Shown in pieces: positions 37,747 to 46,852 of a DNA stretch of 64,000 nucleotides (the stretch's first letter is position 1; each line of letters begins with the position of its first letter). Position numbers and translations under genes: made by a program. The notes under the pieces are model-generated. The model was given only the letters and a program-made list of their open reading frames with translations. It made no database searches and was not told the origin of the DNA. Source of the DNA: Lacibacter sp. H375 (GTDB lineage Bacteria; Bacteroidota; Bacteroidia; Chitinophagales; Chitinophagaceae). The stretch is taken from NCBI RefSeq assembly GCF_037892425.1, contig NZ_JBBKTT010000001.1:186001-250000 (forward strand). The letters run 5' to 3'.

Positions 37747-38475
37747 TTACTGACGACCAGCTGAAACTGCTGAATTACTGCTTGCAGAAACTTCAGCATT
37801 AGCGTTTACTTTTGTTTTCTTTACTTTCTTCACTGTAGCTTTTGCATTCTTCTTTGCGTCGGCAGCTTTTGCTTCTGCTTTTTCTTTCATTGCATCAGCT
37901 TTCGCTTTGGCATCAGTTTTCACTTCTGCACTACCATTGATCTCGCCATTTGCAGATGCATTGTTTGAATTTACTTCACCGTTTGCATTAGCATTGGTAT
38001 TGCTGCTGATGTTTAAGCCGGGCTTAACATCATTCCGTAATTCTTTTTCTGCAGTACGGATGCCCTGTGCTTCAGCAACTACCATTTCTTTTACTTCAGC
38101 AGAAATACCTTTCCCCTGTTCTGTTGCGTTTGTCTCAGATTTCAAACGTGCATCAACGGCTGTTTCATTAGTAACTTTTGCATTGCTGCTTTTTAATGTT
38201 GCATTAGTTGCAGCATTTGTTTTTGCTGATACATTAGCAGTTGTGCGTATTGCAACATTTGCTGTTGTTTGCACCACTTTACCAGTAGCGTTCACAACTC
38301 TTGTTGTAGCCTGTGTTGTTTTACTTACAACATCTGCCACTTTTGTTGTACTCACTGTTGCTTTTGTAACCGCACTTGTTGTGCTGTTCAAGTTAAGGTT
38401 TACTTGTGCAAATGCTGCATTTCCTAAAAGCATTACTGCTGCTGCTACGGATAACTGTTTCATCTTGTTCTTCAT
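37747..38475 (-). CDS. Secreted low-complexity Ala/Thr/Asn/Lys-rich protein
   Basis: The 242-residue product has a signal peptide (MKNKMKQLSVAAAVMLLGNAAFAQ). The mature part is built from short imperfect repeats of Thr, Val, Asn and Ala (STTKVADVVSKTTQATTRVV), a mildly conserved acidic segment (GKGISAEVKEMVVAEAQGI), and a Lys/Ala-rich tail (KAKADAMKEKAEAKAADAKK). No catalytic motif or known domain is visible. It may be a periplasmic helical filler or cell-envelope protein, but that is speculation. Third-position composition looks normal for the window. Confidence 0.7.
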   Translation of the reverse strand: MKNKMKQLSVAAAVMLLGNAAFAQVNLNLNSTTSAVTKATVSTTKVADVVSKTTQATTRVVNATGKVVQTTANVAIRTTANVSAKTNAATNATLKSSNAKVTNETAVDARLKSETNATEQGKGISAEVKEMVVAEAQGIRTAEKELRNDVKPGLNISSNTNANANGEVNSNNASANGEINGSAEVKTDAKAKADAMKEKAEAKAADAKKNAKATVKKVKKTKVNANAEVSASSNSAVSAGRQ

Positions 38476-39042
38476 ACTGTTTTGTTTTGATGATTGAATA
38501 TGTATAAAAGCTTTTGCAGCTTTTCAACGGATATACAGACAGATGATGTTTCCAGAGGTTTAAAAGTGTTGATAAAGTTTTTTTACATCAACACTCATCC
38601 AAAATCATAAACTGTGCCAAGAGAAATTTTCTTTTACTTATCACAAACAATAAGACGCAGTTCCTATTCAAAATCAATGCGTAAGAGATATTTAAAGAAG
38701 GATAAAAAAGATATATACATTCACAAAGTATCAGCTTATAAAACTTCTTTTTCTTGAGTTGAAATCCATTAAACACTCATTTACGTACATGAAGGTTTTC
38801 TTTGACTATACTTCTGTGTTAAGTATTTATTTTTATATCATGTAGCACTTCGATTATCATTGATCAGGAAAATGCGTATGGCATTTTATCTGCCTTAATC
38901 ATGGTTATATTTTCGCTTATTATTACTTATTACAGACATTTCAATAGAAATATCAAACTATGATCAAGATCATCTTTTTCACCTATCCCTGTCAGCTACC
39001 TGAAAGCCCCTGCCTTTTACTTTCGTATGCAAATTATTGTAC
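38476..39042. other. 567-bp AT-rich intergenic region
   Basis: No convincing gene: one 62-codon minus-strand frame (38588-38776) is Phe/Leu/Lys-rich with no start context and is treated as chance. The region holds the palindrome at 38960-38973, with a promoter-like TACTTTCG near 39020. Confidence 0.5.
38960..38973. promoter_or_regulatory. Crp/Fnr-type palindrome
   Basis: ATGATC-AA-GATCAT is a perfect palindrome with a 2-nt centre, matching the Fnr-class core TGAT-N4-ATCA. It lies about 70 nt upstream of the small membrane protein start. Confidence 0.4.
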
Positions 39043-39450
39043 ATGAAAAAAATCATCAGCTCCGGTTTTATTGCAAGCATCGTTCTACTGGTGTTTGCTT
39101 ACCTGTGTTTATTGGTGATGCCCATCCTGCTACCAAAAGTGGCCGAAGAATACTATAATCCTTCGTTTGTCAATGATGAATCACGCAATCTCCTTTATTA
39201 TGTTCATCCTGTTTTATTGGCTTTTGGCCTTGCATGGTTCTGGAACAGGTTTAAAGCATTGCTAAAAGGAAATGCATTGATGCAGGGTATTGAAATGGCA
39301 TTCATCTATGTAATAATTGCAACTGTTCCTTCCTTACTAATTACTTATAGTGCCATCAATGTTTCATTGCTAACTATAGGAACCTGGTTGTTATATGGTT
39401 TTTTCCAAACATTGATCGCCGGACTTATTTTTTCAAGAATGCATGTTTAG
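39043..39450 (+). CDS. Small four-helix membrane protein
   Basis: The ATG at 39043 is preferred over an upstream TTG. The 135-residue product has helices near residues 5-28 (IASIVLLVFAYLCLLVMPIL), 50-68, 85-105 and 110-130. The first is followed by a periplasmic loop rich in Asn and Tyr (EEYYNPSFVNDESRNLLYY). I do not recognise a family. It is monocistronic, with a palindrome upstream and a terminator hairpin downstream shared with ftsZ. Confidence 0.7.
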   Translation: MKKIISSGFIASIVLLVFAYLCLLVMPILLPKVAEEYYNPSFVNDESRNLLYYVHPVLLAFGLAWFWNRFKALLKGNALMQGIEMAFIYVIIATVPSLLITYSAINVSLLTIGTWLLYGFFQTLIAGLIFSRMHV

Positions 39451-39511
39451 ATTCGTTTAAGTATAAATGGCAGACTTTCGTTTTCTCATGTTTAAGGTTT
39501 GACAAAAAAAG

Positions 39512-39538
39512 AAACCCCTCCGTAAAGCAGAGGGGTTT
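39512..39538. terminator. Bidirectional terminator (ftsZ and membrane protein gene)
   Basis: A 9-bp stem AAACCCCTC / GAGGGGTTT with a 9-nt loop is flanked by A- and T-runs on both sides. It is the only strong terminator downstream of ftsZ, so it should end the long dcw transcript. Confidence 0.88.
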
Positions 39539-39627
39539 TACACAACTAATAAAAATCAACGATTCTAAAAATTCACCTTACAACTATAAAACAAAGATTT
39601 CTCTATGTTGAAACATAGAGCAAGTCA

Positions 39628-41487
39628 TTAATCTGGTTTTTTACCATCTAAAAATGTGTTGATGGTATTGATCTGCGCCTGGTTATTCTCATCGCTTTGT
39701 ACAGTGTAATTGCTGTAGAAATTTTCTGCAGGCGAAATTGTATTGTACAATTCTAAATTACGGCGGAGATATGCCGGCACAGTGTCAAACTCATTATTCG
39801 GATCGCTGCCATGAATGTTAAACGAGAGGTTTCTCAACTTCTGTAAACGATCGGCTGCTTTTTTCCGTTGCTCTTCTGCCTCATCCGTTACCGGAGGCTC
39901 TTCCGAAGAAGCAAGATGAACATTTTGATCGGCCCTAAGCTCTTTCTCCGCCGTTGGTTGTTCTTTTTTCTCCACCAACTGCATTTCGAACGACTCTTCC
40001 TCGTCCTTTACAATGTGCAATTGTTGTACGGGAGATTCAACCGGTTTTTCTTCGGCCTTTATTTCCGGAATGGATTCTTCTTCTGTTTCTACATAAATCA
40101 TCGTTGGCTTCTTCAGGAATGCACTTGTAGGTTTTACTTCCTGAACCGGCTGTTTCATTACCACTTCTTCGTTCACTTCTGCAACCGGAGCTGTTACTTC
40201 AGGTTGCATAGTTTGTACAGGAGCAATTGGCTCTAATACAAATTCGATCTTCTCTGTTTCAACAACAGGTGCTGCTGTTACTTCCACTTTTACAACAGGT
40301 GCTTCAGTTGATAAAACAGGTTGCAGATTTACCTCTTTAGTAACGGCAGGGGCAACATTTTCAACAGGAGCCGGAGCAGGTGCCGGAGTTGGCTTCGGCT
40401 CCTCCGCAAAAAGAGCGGGCTGTGAATATGCTTTTTTCTCTGGCTCAGCCAAAGTCATAACGATCTTTTCTGTTTTCGGTTTTACTTCTTCAACAACAGC
40501 AGGTTTTTTATCGAATGGATCTTTTGCTTCGAATCCTGTTGCAATAAGTGTAATACCGATCTTATCACCTAACGTACTATCATAACCTAAACCAAGGATC
40601 ACATCGGTGTTTTCACCAGCTTGTGACAACAAATGGTTTTGAATAATCTCAACTTCATCCATGGTGAACTCATGCTCACCTTCTGCACTATTGATATTAA
40701 TAAGTATCCATTTTGCGCCTTTAATATCATTATCATTCAACAATGGTGAATTCAATGCCTCTTCAATAGCACGCTGTGCACGGTTATCACCATTTGCACT
40801 TGCATTACCAAGAATAGCCACACCACCGTTTTTCATTACAGTACATACATCCGCAAAATCGACGTTGATCTGACCAGTACTGTTAATAACATCAGTAATA
40901 CATTTTGCAGCAGTTGCTAATACATTATCTGCTTTTGAAAATGCTTCTTTCATTTTCAAGTTACCAAACTGGTGACGCAGTTTATCATTGCTGATCACAA
41001 GTAATGTATCAACATATTCTTTCAAACGTCCAATGCCATCTTCTGCTTGCTGAATACGTTTCTTTCCTTCGTAACCAAATGGTGTTGTAACAATACCAAC
41101 AGTAAGAATGCCGAGATCCTTACAAATTTTTGCAATGATGGGTGCACCACCCGTACCGGTACCACCGCCCATACCTGCAGTAATGAACGCCATCTTGGTA
41201 TTCACCTCCAGCATCGTTTTTAATTCTTCTAAACTTTCCTCTGTTGCCTGTCTTCCAATTTCAGGATTGGCACCTGCACCAAGGCCCTGCGTTAAATGCG
41301 GACCTAACTGCACTTTATTTGGCACCATGCTTTGCGCAATTGCCTGTGCATCTGTATTACAAATAATAAAATTTACTCCTTCAATAACTTGAGCATGCAT
41401 GTGATTTACTGCATTGCTACCACCGCCACCAACACCAATTACTTTGATGATGGATGACTTTTCCTTTGGCAGATCAAAATGTATCAT
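39628..41487 (-). CDS. ftsZ: Cell division protein FtsZ
   Basis: The 619-residue product is a tubulin homologue forming the division ring. The GTP-binding and polymerising core covers about residues 1-325, with GVGGGGSNAVNHM and AGMGGGTGTGGAP. A long linker follows, rich in Pro, Glu and Val (residues ~325-555). The C-terminal peptide FDTVPAYLRRNLEL contacts FtsA. FtsZ proteins of other phyla are often 380-400 residues, so the linker is the unusual part. It is the last gene of the dcw cluster, after ftsA. Confidence 0.97.
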   Translation of the reverse strand: MIHFDLPKEKSSIIKVIGVGGGGSNAVNHMHAQVIEGVNFIICNTDAQAIAQSMVPNKVQLGPHLTQGLGAGANPEIGRQATEESLEELKTMLEVNTKMAFITAGMGGGTGTGGAPIIAKICKDLGILTVGIVTTPFGYEGKKRIQQAEDGIGRLKEYVDTLLVISNDKLRHQFGNLKMKEAFSKADNVLATAAKCITDVINSTGQINVDFADVCTVMKNGGVAILGNASANGDNRAQRAIEEALNSPLLNDNDIKGAKWILININSAEGEHEFTMDEVEIIQNHLLSQAGENTDVILGLGYDSTLGDKIGITLIATGFEAKDPFDKKPAVVEEVKPKTEKIVMTLAEPEKKAYSQPALFAEEPKPTPAPAPAPVENVAPAVTKEVNLQPVLSTEAPVVKVEVTAAPVVETEKIEFVLEPIAPVQTMQPEVTAPVAEVNEEVVMKQPVQEVKPTSAFLKKPTMIYVETEEESIPEIKAEEKPVESPVQQLHIVKDEEESFEMQLVEKKEQPTAEKELRADQNVHLASSEEPPVTDEAEEQRKKAADRLQKLRNLSFNIHGSDPNNEFDTVPAYLRRNLELYNTISPAENFYSNYTVQSDENNQAQINTINTFLDGKKPD

Positions 41488-41526
41488 AACTTTCCGGGTT
41501 TGCTGGGTTAGTAAGTTTTTTATTGA

Positions 41527-41593
41527 AGTCGGTAGCCGATAGTTGTCAGTTGATAGCCCTATACTATTTACTAAGGACTATCGGCTGCAGACT
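41527..41593. repeat. Mirrored heptad tract, about 30-bp imperfect hairpin (ftsA-ftsZ)
   Basis: AG recurs at 41527, 41534, 41541, 41548 and 41555; CT recurs at 41564, 41571, 41578, 41585 and 41592. The halves are symmetric about 41560, so AG in one arm faces CT in the other. A perfect 9-bp core AGCCGATAG / CTATCGGCT (41534-41542, 41578-41586) lies in register. Arms 41527-41556 and 41564-41593 pair at about 22 Watson-Crick and 3 G-U of 30 positions. Confidence 0.85.
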
Positions 41594-41597
41594 GTAT

Positions 41598-42998
41598 TTA
41601 AAGCTTGCGATCTTCTTCTTCGTTAAACAAATCAATCAGCCCGTCTTTAATGCTGTCCATAAATCCTTTCAGGCTCTTGCGTTTTTTAACACGCACCACA
41701 TGCGTTTCAGATTGCTCATCGTATACATTCACTACTTCTGCAACCGGTTCTTCTTTTATTTCAATTCCTTTCAACTTGTTCTGTGTGTTCTCGAATACAT
41801 TATAGCCTTTCATGATCAAACCGATACATGTTGAATACATTGGCTTAGCCAACTCATCAATATGACCCGGAGCCAAATGTTCGTTCGGGAAACCGATACG
41901 TGCATTCAATCCTGTTACATATTCTGTTAACTGAATAAGATGTTTCAATTGTGAACCACCACCTGTTAACACAATACCACCATTGAGCATGCGGTTATCT
42001 AAACCAACCTGCTTTAAATGATAGGTTACAAAATCCATGATCTCACTCATACGTGCCTGGATGATGTGCGCAAGATTTTTTACACTGATCTCTTTCGGCG
42101 CCATTCCACGAATGCCAGGAATAGTGATGAACGCATTTGATTTTGCTTCATCAGCCAAGGCACTACCAAACTGCACTTTCATTTGTTCTGCCTGTGTACG
42201 CAATACACCTAATCCCATTTTAATATCGTTGGTAATATTCTCACCACCGAATGGAATAACTGCAGTATGTTTTAAAATACCTTCATAAAAAACTGCGAGA
42301 TCAGTTGTGCCACCACCAATATCAACAATGGCAACACCTGCTTCAAGATCATGCTCGCACATAACAGCAGCAGCAGATGCCAAAGGTTGCAATACAAGAT
42401 CTCTTACTTTCAAATTACTCTTCTCAACACTGCGATTAATATTGCGGATCGCATTTTTATCGCCGGTGATGATGTGGAAGTTTGCTCCAACTTTCACGCC
42501 ACTATAACCAATTGGGTTAGGAATGTTTTGAAAGTTATCCACGGTGAATTCCTGTGGTATCACATCAATGATCTGATCACCTGCAGGAATATATGTTTTG
42601 TATTGATCGCCGATGAGCTGATCAATTTCACGTTGCGCAATTTCTTCTTCGTTGTTCTGACGAACAATATCGCCACGTGTTTGCAATGATTTAATGTGAT
42701 GGCCTGCAATACCAACGTATACTTCGTTGATCTCAAGATTTGGGTTGCTTGCATAGCAATTTTGTAAAGCCTGTTCAATAGCTTTAATTGTTTGATCGAT
42801 GTTTAACACCATGCCGTGTTGCACACCGCTGGAGTTTGCACGACCAAAGCCAAGAATTTCAAGTTTGCCGAACTCATTCTTACGTCCGGCAATAGCAGCG
42901 ATCTTGGTTGTACCAATATCCAATCCCACGATGATGGGGTTGTTATTGACAGCCTGTGCGCTCATTGCTGTTCCGTTTGTGGGTGATTCCGTTGTCAT
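41598..42998 (-). CDS. ftsA: Cell division protein FtsA
   Basis: The ATG at 42998 gives 466 residues; the frame runs further upstream without family similarity. The actin-like fold has phosphate-binding VGLDIGTTKIAAIAG and IVDIGGGTTDLAV, plus the GVVLTGGGSQL-type loop (GGIVLTGGGSQL). The C-terminal KSLKGFMDSIKDGLIDLF is the expected amphipathic membrane-targeting helix. It anchors FtsZ. It lies between ftsQ and ftsZ in the canonical order. A heptad tract fills most of the spacer after its stop. Confidence 0.95.
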   Translation of the reverse strand: MTTESPTNGTAMSAQAVNNNPIIVGLDIGTTKIAAIAGRKNEFGKLEILGFGRANSSGVQHGMVLNIDQTIKAIEQALQNCYASNPNLEINEVYVGIAGHHIKSLQTRGDIVRQNNEEEIAQREIDQLIGDQYKTYIPAGDQIIDVIPQEFTVDNFQNIPNPIGYSGVKVGANFHIITGDKNAIRNINRSVEKSNLKVRDLVLQPLASAAAVMCEHDLEAGVAIVDIGGGTTDLAVFYEGILKHTAVIPFGGENITNDIKMGLGVLRTQAEQMKVQFGSALADEAKSNAFITIPGIRGMAPKEISVKNLAHIIQARMSEIMDFVTYHLKQVGLDNRMLNGGIVLTGGGSQLKHLIQLTEYVTGLNARIGFPNEHLAPGHIDELAKPMYSTCIGLIMKGYNVFENTQNKLKGIEIKEEPVAEVVNVYDEQSETHVVRVKKRKSLKGFMDSIKDGLIDLFNEEEDRKL

Positions 42999-43155
42999 AG
43001 TTGTATGTTGTTTTTTAGTTGTGTGAACTTTTTTGTTTTTATGGTTATCAACTGTTGTGCGTGTTTGTTCATCGTTGCGTCGCACTCTTGTACGGCTTTC
43101 TTACATTCATCTTCAACCCACCCCTTTCATCATTCCTTAGTGCAACACTCTGTCG

Positions 43156-43171
43156 CCCCTCCAGGGAGGGG
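43156..43171. repeat. GC-rich palindrome between ftsQ and ftsA
   Basis: CCCCTCC-AG-GGAGGGG is a 7-bp inverted repeat with a 2-nt centre, standing out from AT-rich surroundings. No T-run follows on the minus strand, so termination is unlikely. Confidence 0.6.
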
Positions 43172-43177
43172 ATAAAC

Positions 43178-43212
43178 ACTCCTCACTCATTACTCATCAT
43201 TCATCACTCATT
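43178..43212. repeat. Heptad tract overlapping ftsQ stop
   Basis: ACT recurs at 43178, 43185, 43192 and 43206, with ATT in phase at 43199. It reaches into the last codons of ftsQ, placing several TGA triplets around the stop. Confidence 0.8.
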
Positions 43213-44385
43213 CTCTTTCTTCTTCATCACTGCTTTAGGTTGTTTTTTCACAGGTTGGCTCTTCGCCTCATTCAACACACTTTCTTCTTCGGTCTTAGGC
43301 TTAGGTTTTTGTTCAGTTGGTTTTGGATTCTGTACAATGGTTTTTACTGTAGGGGTAGGGAGTTGGTTTTTCATCGCATTGCGATTTTCATTTGTCTCTG
43401 GTTTCACAGTAGCGGACTTTAAAACGGGCTCTGCGGATGTTGGTTCTCTCTTATAGGTCCCGGAGGTAAGCAAACTGTTTGGGTCTTGGTTTATAAGTGG
43501 TTTTTCAGTTGTTAATGTTGTGTCGCTGTTTATATAACTTGTATCAATAGCCCTGCTCACTTCATAATTATTTTGTTCTACCACAAAACTTTTGAACAGG
43601 CTTACACTGTCTCTTCTAACAGCCACCAGTTGTTTATCATAACGCACATCTAATGCGCTGTAATAATTCCAGCCGGTTTTATTCATGATGTTTTTATAAA
43701 ACAACAGCAGGCGATTAAACTTCTGCTCCATTTTCTCTGTATTGCCAAATTGAATAAGATGATTCCCAAGCTTGGGTACCAATTCAAATTCATAGTTGTT
43801 GATGTTCACCTGATCAACCTGTGCCATCCAGAAATCATTCTTTATTAAGTAGTGGCCCATTTCTTTCACCTGCTCCTGTAACAAACTATCTTTCTTTTTT
43901 GCAACCGTTGTTTCATTCGGGAAAGATGTAAACACAGGTACACGTGCAACCTGGTCGTTGGTGATCGGCAACTGTTCGCCCATGTCATCAATATAAAACG
44001 ACTGACCATTTACCATAAACACTCTAGCCACAGGTTCACGTTCTGTTATATCAGCATGCAGTACATCATTATTATCAAAGAACAATTCTGCATTACGTAT
44101 CCAGAGATTACGTTCCAGCAGTTCTTCCAGCTGTTGCAGATCAAATGTTTTAACAGGCGCACCTTTCATCAGATCAGGACGACCACCGGAGATCGTATTC
44201 AGTATTTGCTTTTTACTCACATACTCCGTTCCATCAACTCCTGTAATATTTACAATAACATCTTTGCAGCGCTTTCCGTTTTTATTACGGGCAGCAGCAA
44301 CCAGCAGCACAATTGTTGCCGTACAAACCACCGTCCACATGACAGTGAGTACTAACTTCTTCCACGAAAATTTCTTACTGCTCAT
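43204..44385 (-). CDS. ftsQ: Cell division protein FtsQ
   Basis: The 393-residue product has one N-terminal helix (KLVLTVMWTVVCTATIVLLVAAA), a POTRA-like segment (IVNITGVDGTEYVSKKQIL), then the beta domain of FtsQ/DivIB (LWIRNAELFFDNNDVLHADITEREPVARVFMV). The last 110 residues are a Lys/Pro/Thr-rich tail unusual for the family. It bridges FtsL to periplasmic division proteins. It is five nt after murC. Confidence 0.9.
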   Translation of the reverse strand: MSSKKFSWKKLVLTVMWTVVCTATIVLLVAAARNKNGKRCKDVIVNITGVDGTEYVSKKQILNTISGGRPDLMKGAPVKTFDLQQLEELLERNLWIRNAELFFDNNDVLHADITEREPVARVFMVNGQSFYIDDMGEQLPITNDQVARVPVFTSFPNETTVAKKKDSLLQEQVKEMGHYLIKNDFWMAQVDQVNINNYEFELVPKLGNHLIQFGNTEKMEQKFNRLLLFYKNIMNKTGWNYYSALDVRYDKQLVAVRRDSVSLFKSFVVEQNNYEVSRAIDTSYINSDTTLTTEKPLINQDPNSLLTSGTYKREPTSAEPVLKSATVKPETNENRNAMKNQLPTPTVKTIVQNPKPTEQKPKPKTEEESVLNEAKSQPVKKQPKAVMKKKENE

Positions 44386-44390
44386 TATAA

Positions 44391-45761
44391 TTATGCTTCT
44401 ATCTTCTTTTTTAACTCTAGTAACATCGCATCAATATCTCCTGCACCTGCTGTTACAAACACCACATCTTTATTTACTTTACTCTTTACCTCATTCAACA
44501 ACTCTTCTTTTGATAATATCTGCTTCTTTTTCAATTTCATCTTGTTTAAGATGAGTTCGCTTGTTACTCCTTCAATCGGTAATTCACGTGCCGGATAAAT
44601 CGGCAAGAGAATTACTTCATCAGCCATATCAAGACTTGCTGCAAAACCATCAGCTAAGTCTCTTGTTCTTGTAAACAGGTGCGGTTGAAATACCAGCACC
44701 AGTTTTTTATCTTCAAACAAACTTCTTGCTCCGGTGATTAGCGCTCTCAACTCTTCCGGATGGTGTGCATAATCATCTACAAACACCACTTCTCCTTCAC
44801 CGGGCGCAATCACATATTCAAATCGTCTCTTCACTCCTTTAAATGCAGTTACTGCTTCTTTTATTTTTTCATCATCGATCTTCAATACATGCGCAACTGC
44901 AATAGCTGCTAAACCATTTTCAACATTATGCAGCCCACCAACATTCAACAACACATCTTTTAATATCCAATCACCAAACACCACATCAAAGACATAACTG
45001 CCGTTTTGTACTTTTAGATTCGTTGAATGAACCGTGGCATTTGTATCATTGAGGTGATAAGTAATGTGATTGTCTGCAACCAGATCATTGTATCGTTTCA
45101 ATCCATGCTTGCTGATGAGCCATCCACCGGGTTTAATTTTTCTTGTAAACTCAATGAAGGCTTCTTCCATTGCTTCAGCAGTTCCATAGATATCTAAATG
45201 ATCTGCATCCATTGCAGTGATCACTGCAATATCCGGACTCAGCTTATGAAATGAACGATCATATTCATCGGCTTCCACCACACACACATTGTTATCGCTT
45301 GCCCAGAAGTTGCGATTATAATTCACCGCAATACCGCCGAGAAAAGCATTACAACCAAAACCACTGTGGCGCAGCAAATGACCCGTCATGGTACTGATGG
45401 TTGTTTTACCATGCGTACCTGCTACACATATATTCAAAGAACTTTGCGTAATGATCTGCAAAACATCACTCCTCTTTACTACGCTGTATCCATTCTGCAG
45501 ATAATACTGATACTCTTTATGTTCCTTCGGAATAGCAGGTGTGTAAACCACCAATTGCACATCTTTCGGAATACGATCAACATCTTCACTGTAATTCACT
45601 TCAATTCCTTCTGCTTCCAATTGCGATGTAAGTGGTGTAACCGTTTTATCGTAACCACTCACCTTCACTCCATTCTCATTAAAGAACCTTGCAATTGCAC
45701 TCATACCAATGCCACCAATTCCTACGAAGTACACTGCCTTTATATCGTTCAACTGAATCAT
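44391..45761 (-). CDS. murC: UDP-N-acetylmuramate--L-alanine ligase MurC
   Basis: The 456-residue product adds L-Ala to UDP-MurNAc using ATP. Landmarks are FVGIGGIGMSAIARFF for the nucleotide fold, AGTHGKTTISTMTGHLL as the P-loop, and VFVDDYAHHPEELRAL of the C-terminal domain. It overlaps murG by four nt (ATGA), implying coupled translation. Confidence 0.96.
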   Translation of the reverse strand: MIQLNDIKAVYFVGIGGIGMSAIARFFNENGVKVSGYDKTVTPLTSQLEAEGIEVNYSEDVDRIPKDVQLVVYTPAIPKEHKEYQYYLQNGYSVVKRSDVLQIITQSSLNICVAGTHGKTTISTMTGHLLRHSGFGCNAFLGGIAVNYNRNFWASDNNVCVVEADEYDRSFHKLSPDIAVITAMDADHLDIYGTAEAMEEAFIEFTRKIKPGGWLISKHGLKRYNDLVADNHITYHLNDTNATVHSTNLKVQNGSYVFDVVFGDWILKDVLLNVGGLHNVENGLAAIAVAHVLKIDDEKIKEAVTAFKGVKRRFEYVIAPGEGEVVFVDDYAHHPEELRALITGARSLFEDKKLVLVFQPHLFTRTRDLADGFAASLDMADEVILLPIYPARELPIEGVTSELILNKMKLKKKQILSKEELLNEVKSKVNKDVVFVTAGAGDIDAMLLELKKKIEA

Positions 45762-46852
45762 TTCTTTATCAACTTCAATACTTCTGTTGCAATCACTGTA
45801 TCGGCATCTGCCACACCCAGTTTTGCAATATGTTGTTTCAATTCATTTTGCTTTGCTTCATCTTTTGCCAATGCAATGATGCTGCTTACTAATTTTTCTT
45901 TTGCTTCACTGTCCTTCACCATCAATCCGGCATGTTTCGCAACCAAATGTTTAGCGTTTACTGTTTGGTGATCTTCAGCTGCATGCGGATAAGGAACAAA
46001 CACTGCCGGCTTTGCCACCAAACAAATCTCAGCAATGGCCATTGCACCTGCTCTAGAGATCACTACGTCAGCGGCAGAGTAAGCATGTTCCATTTGACTG
46101 ATAAATTCATTCACCCACACATGGTATTTTCCTGCTGCTCTTGCCTTTGCTGTTTCAGCATATATTTTCCCTGTTTGCCAAATGAGTTGCAGATTATTCA
46201 TTTCAAATTCATCAAGCCCGGCATCAATTGCTTCGTTAATACTCCTTGCACCCAAACTTCCGCCAACCACGAGCACCGTTTTCTTTGTTGTTTCCAAACC
46301 AAAGTATTTTAACCCTTCTTCCTTCGTTATAGTAGAAAGCGAAATAGAAGCACGAACAGGATTACCGGTGATCATGATCTTTTGTGCCGGAAAAAACTTT
46401 TCCATCCCATCGCTGGCTACAAATACTTTTGTTGCTTTCTTTCCCAACATAATATTCGCCTTTCCTGCAAACGAGTTGCTTTCATGAATAAAGGATGCAA
46501 TGCCTTTACCCTGGGCAAAACGCAACACCGGAAAACTGGAATAGCCGCCAACTCCTATCACTGCGTCTGGTTTAAATTGGTTGATAATCGATCGCACCTG
46601 TACAAAGCTTCGTATCAACTTAAACGGCAAACCCACATTTTTTATCAAAGAACTTCTGTTAAAACCTATAATATCTATACCCTTAATATCATAACCTGCC
46701 TGCGGCACTTTTTCCATTTCCATTCTGCCTTTTGCTCCAACAAACAATATCTCAGCATCGGGCTGTTGTTTTCTAATCGCATTGGCAATTGCAACGGCCG
46801 GAAAAATATGGCCGCCAGTTCCACCACCTGCAAGTATGATCTTTACACTCAT
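45758..46852 (-). CDS. murG: MurG: UDP-GlcNAc transferase to lipid I
   Basis: The 364-residue product has the GT-B fold. The N-terminal GGGTGGHIFPAVAIANAI is the lipid I site, followed by HESNSFAGKANIML. The C-terminal domain has GGSLGARSINEAI and ISRAGAMAIAEICLV for UDP-GlcNAc. It makes lipid II at the cytoplasmic face of the membrane. It overlaps both ftsW and murC by four nt. Confidence 0.96.
   Translation of the reverse strand: MSVKIILAGGGTGGHIFPAVAIANAIRKQQPDAEILFVGAKGRMEMEKVPQAGYDIKGIDIIGFNRSSLIKNVGLPFKLIRSFVQVRSIINQFKPDAVIGVGGYSSFPVLRFAQGKGIASFIHESNSFAGKANIMLGKKATKVFVASDGMEKFFPAQKIMITGNPVRASISLSTITKEEGLKYFGLETTKKTVLVVGGSLGARSINEAIDAGLDEFEMNNLQLIWQTGKIYAETAKARAAGKYHVWVNEFISQMEHAYSAADVVISRAGAMAIAEICLVAKPAVFVPYPHAAEDHQTVNAKHLVAKHAGLMVKDSEAKEKLVSSIIALAKDEAKQNELKQHIAKLGVADADTVIATEVLKLIKK

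Noticed and set aside
37907-38497. Long plus-strand frame opposite the low-complexity protein gene
   Set aside because: It arises from the repetitive Ala/Thr/Lys codons on the other strand; the minus-strand frame has the signal peptide.
38588-38776. 62-codon minus-strand open frame
   Set aside because: Composition (Phe, Leu, Lys, Cys) follows AT-rich DNA, there is no start context and no recognisable motif.
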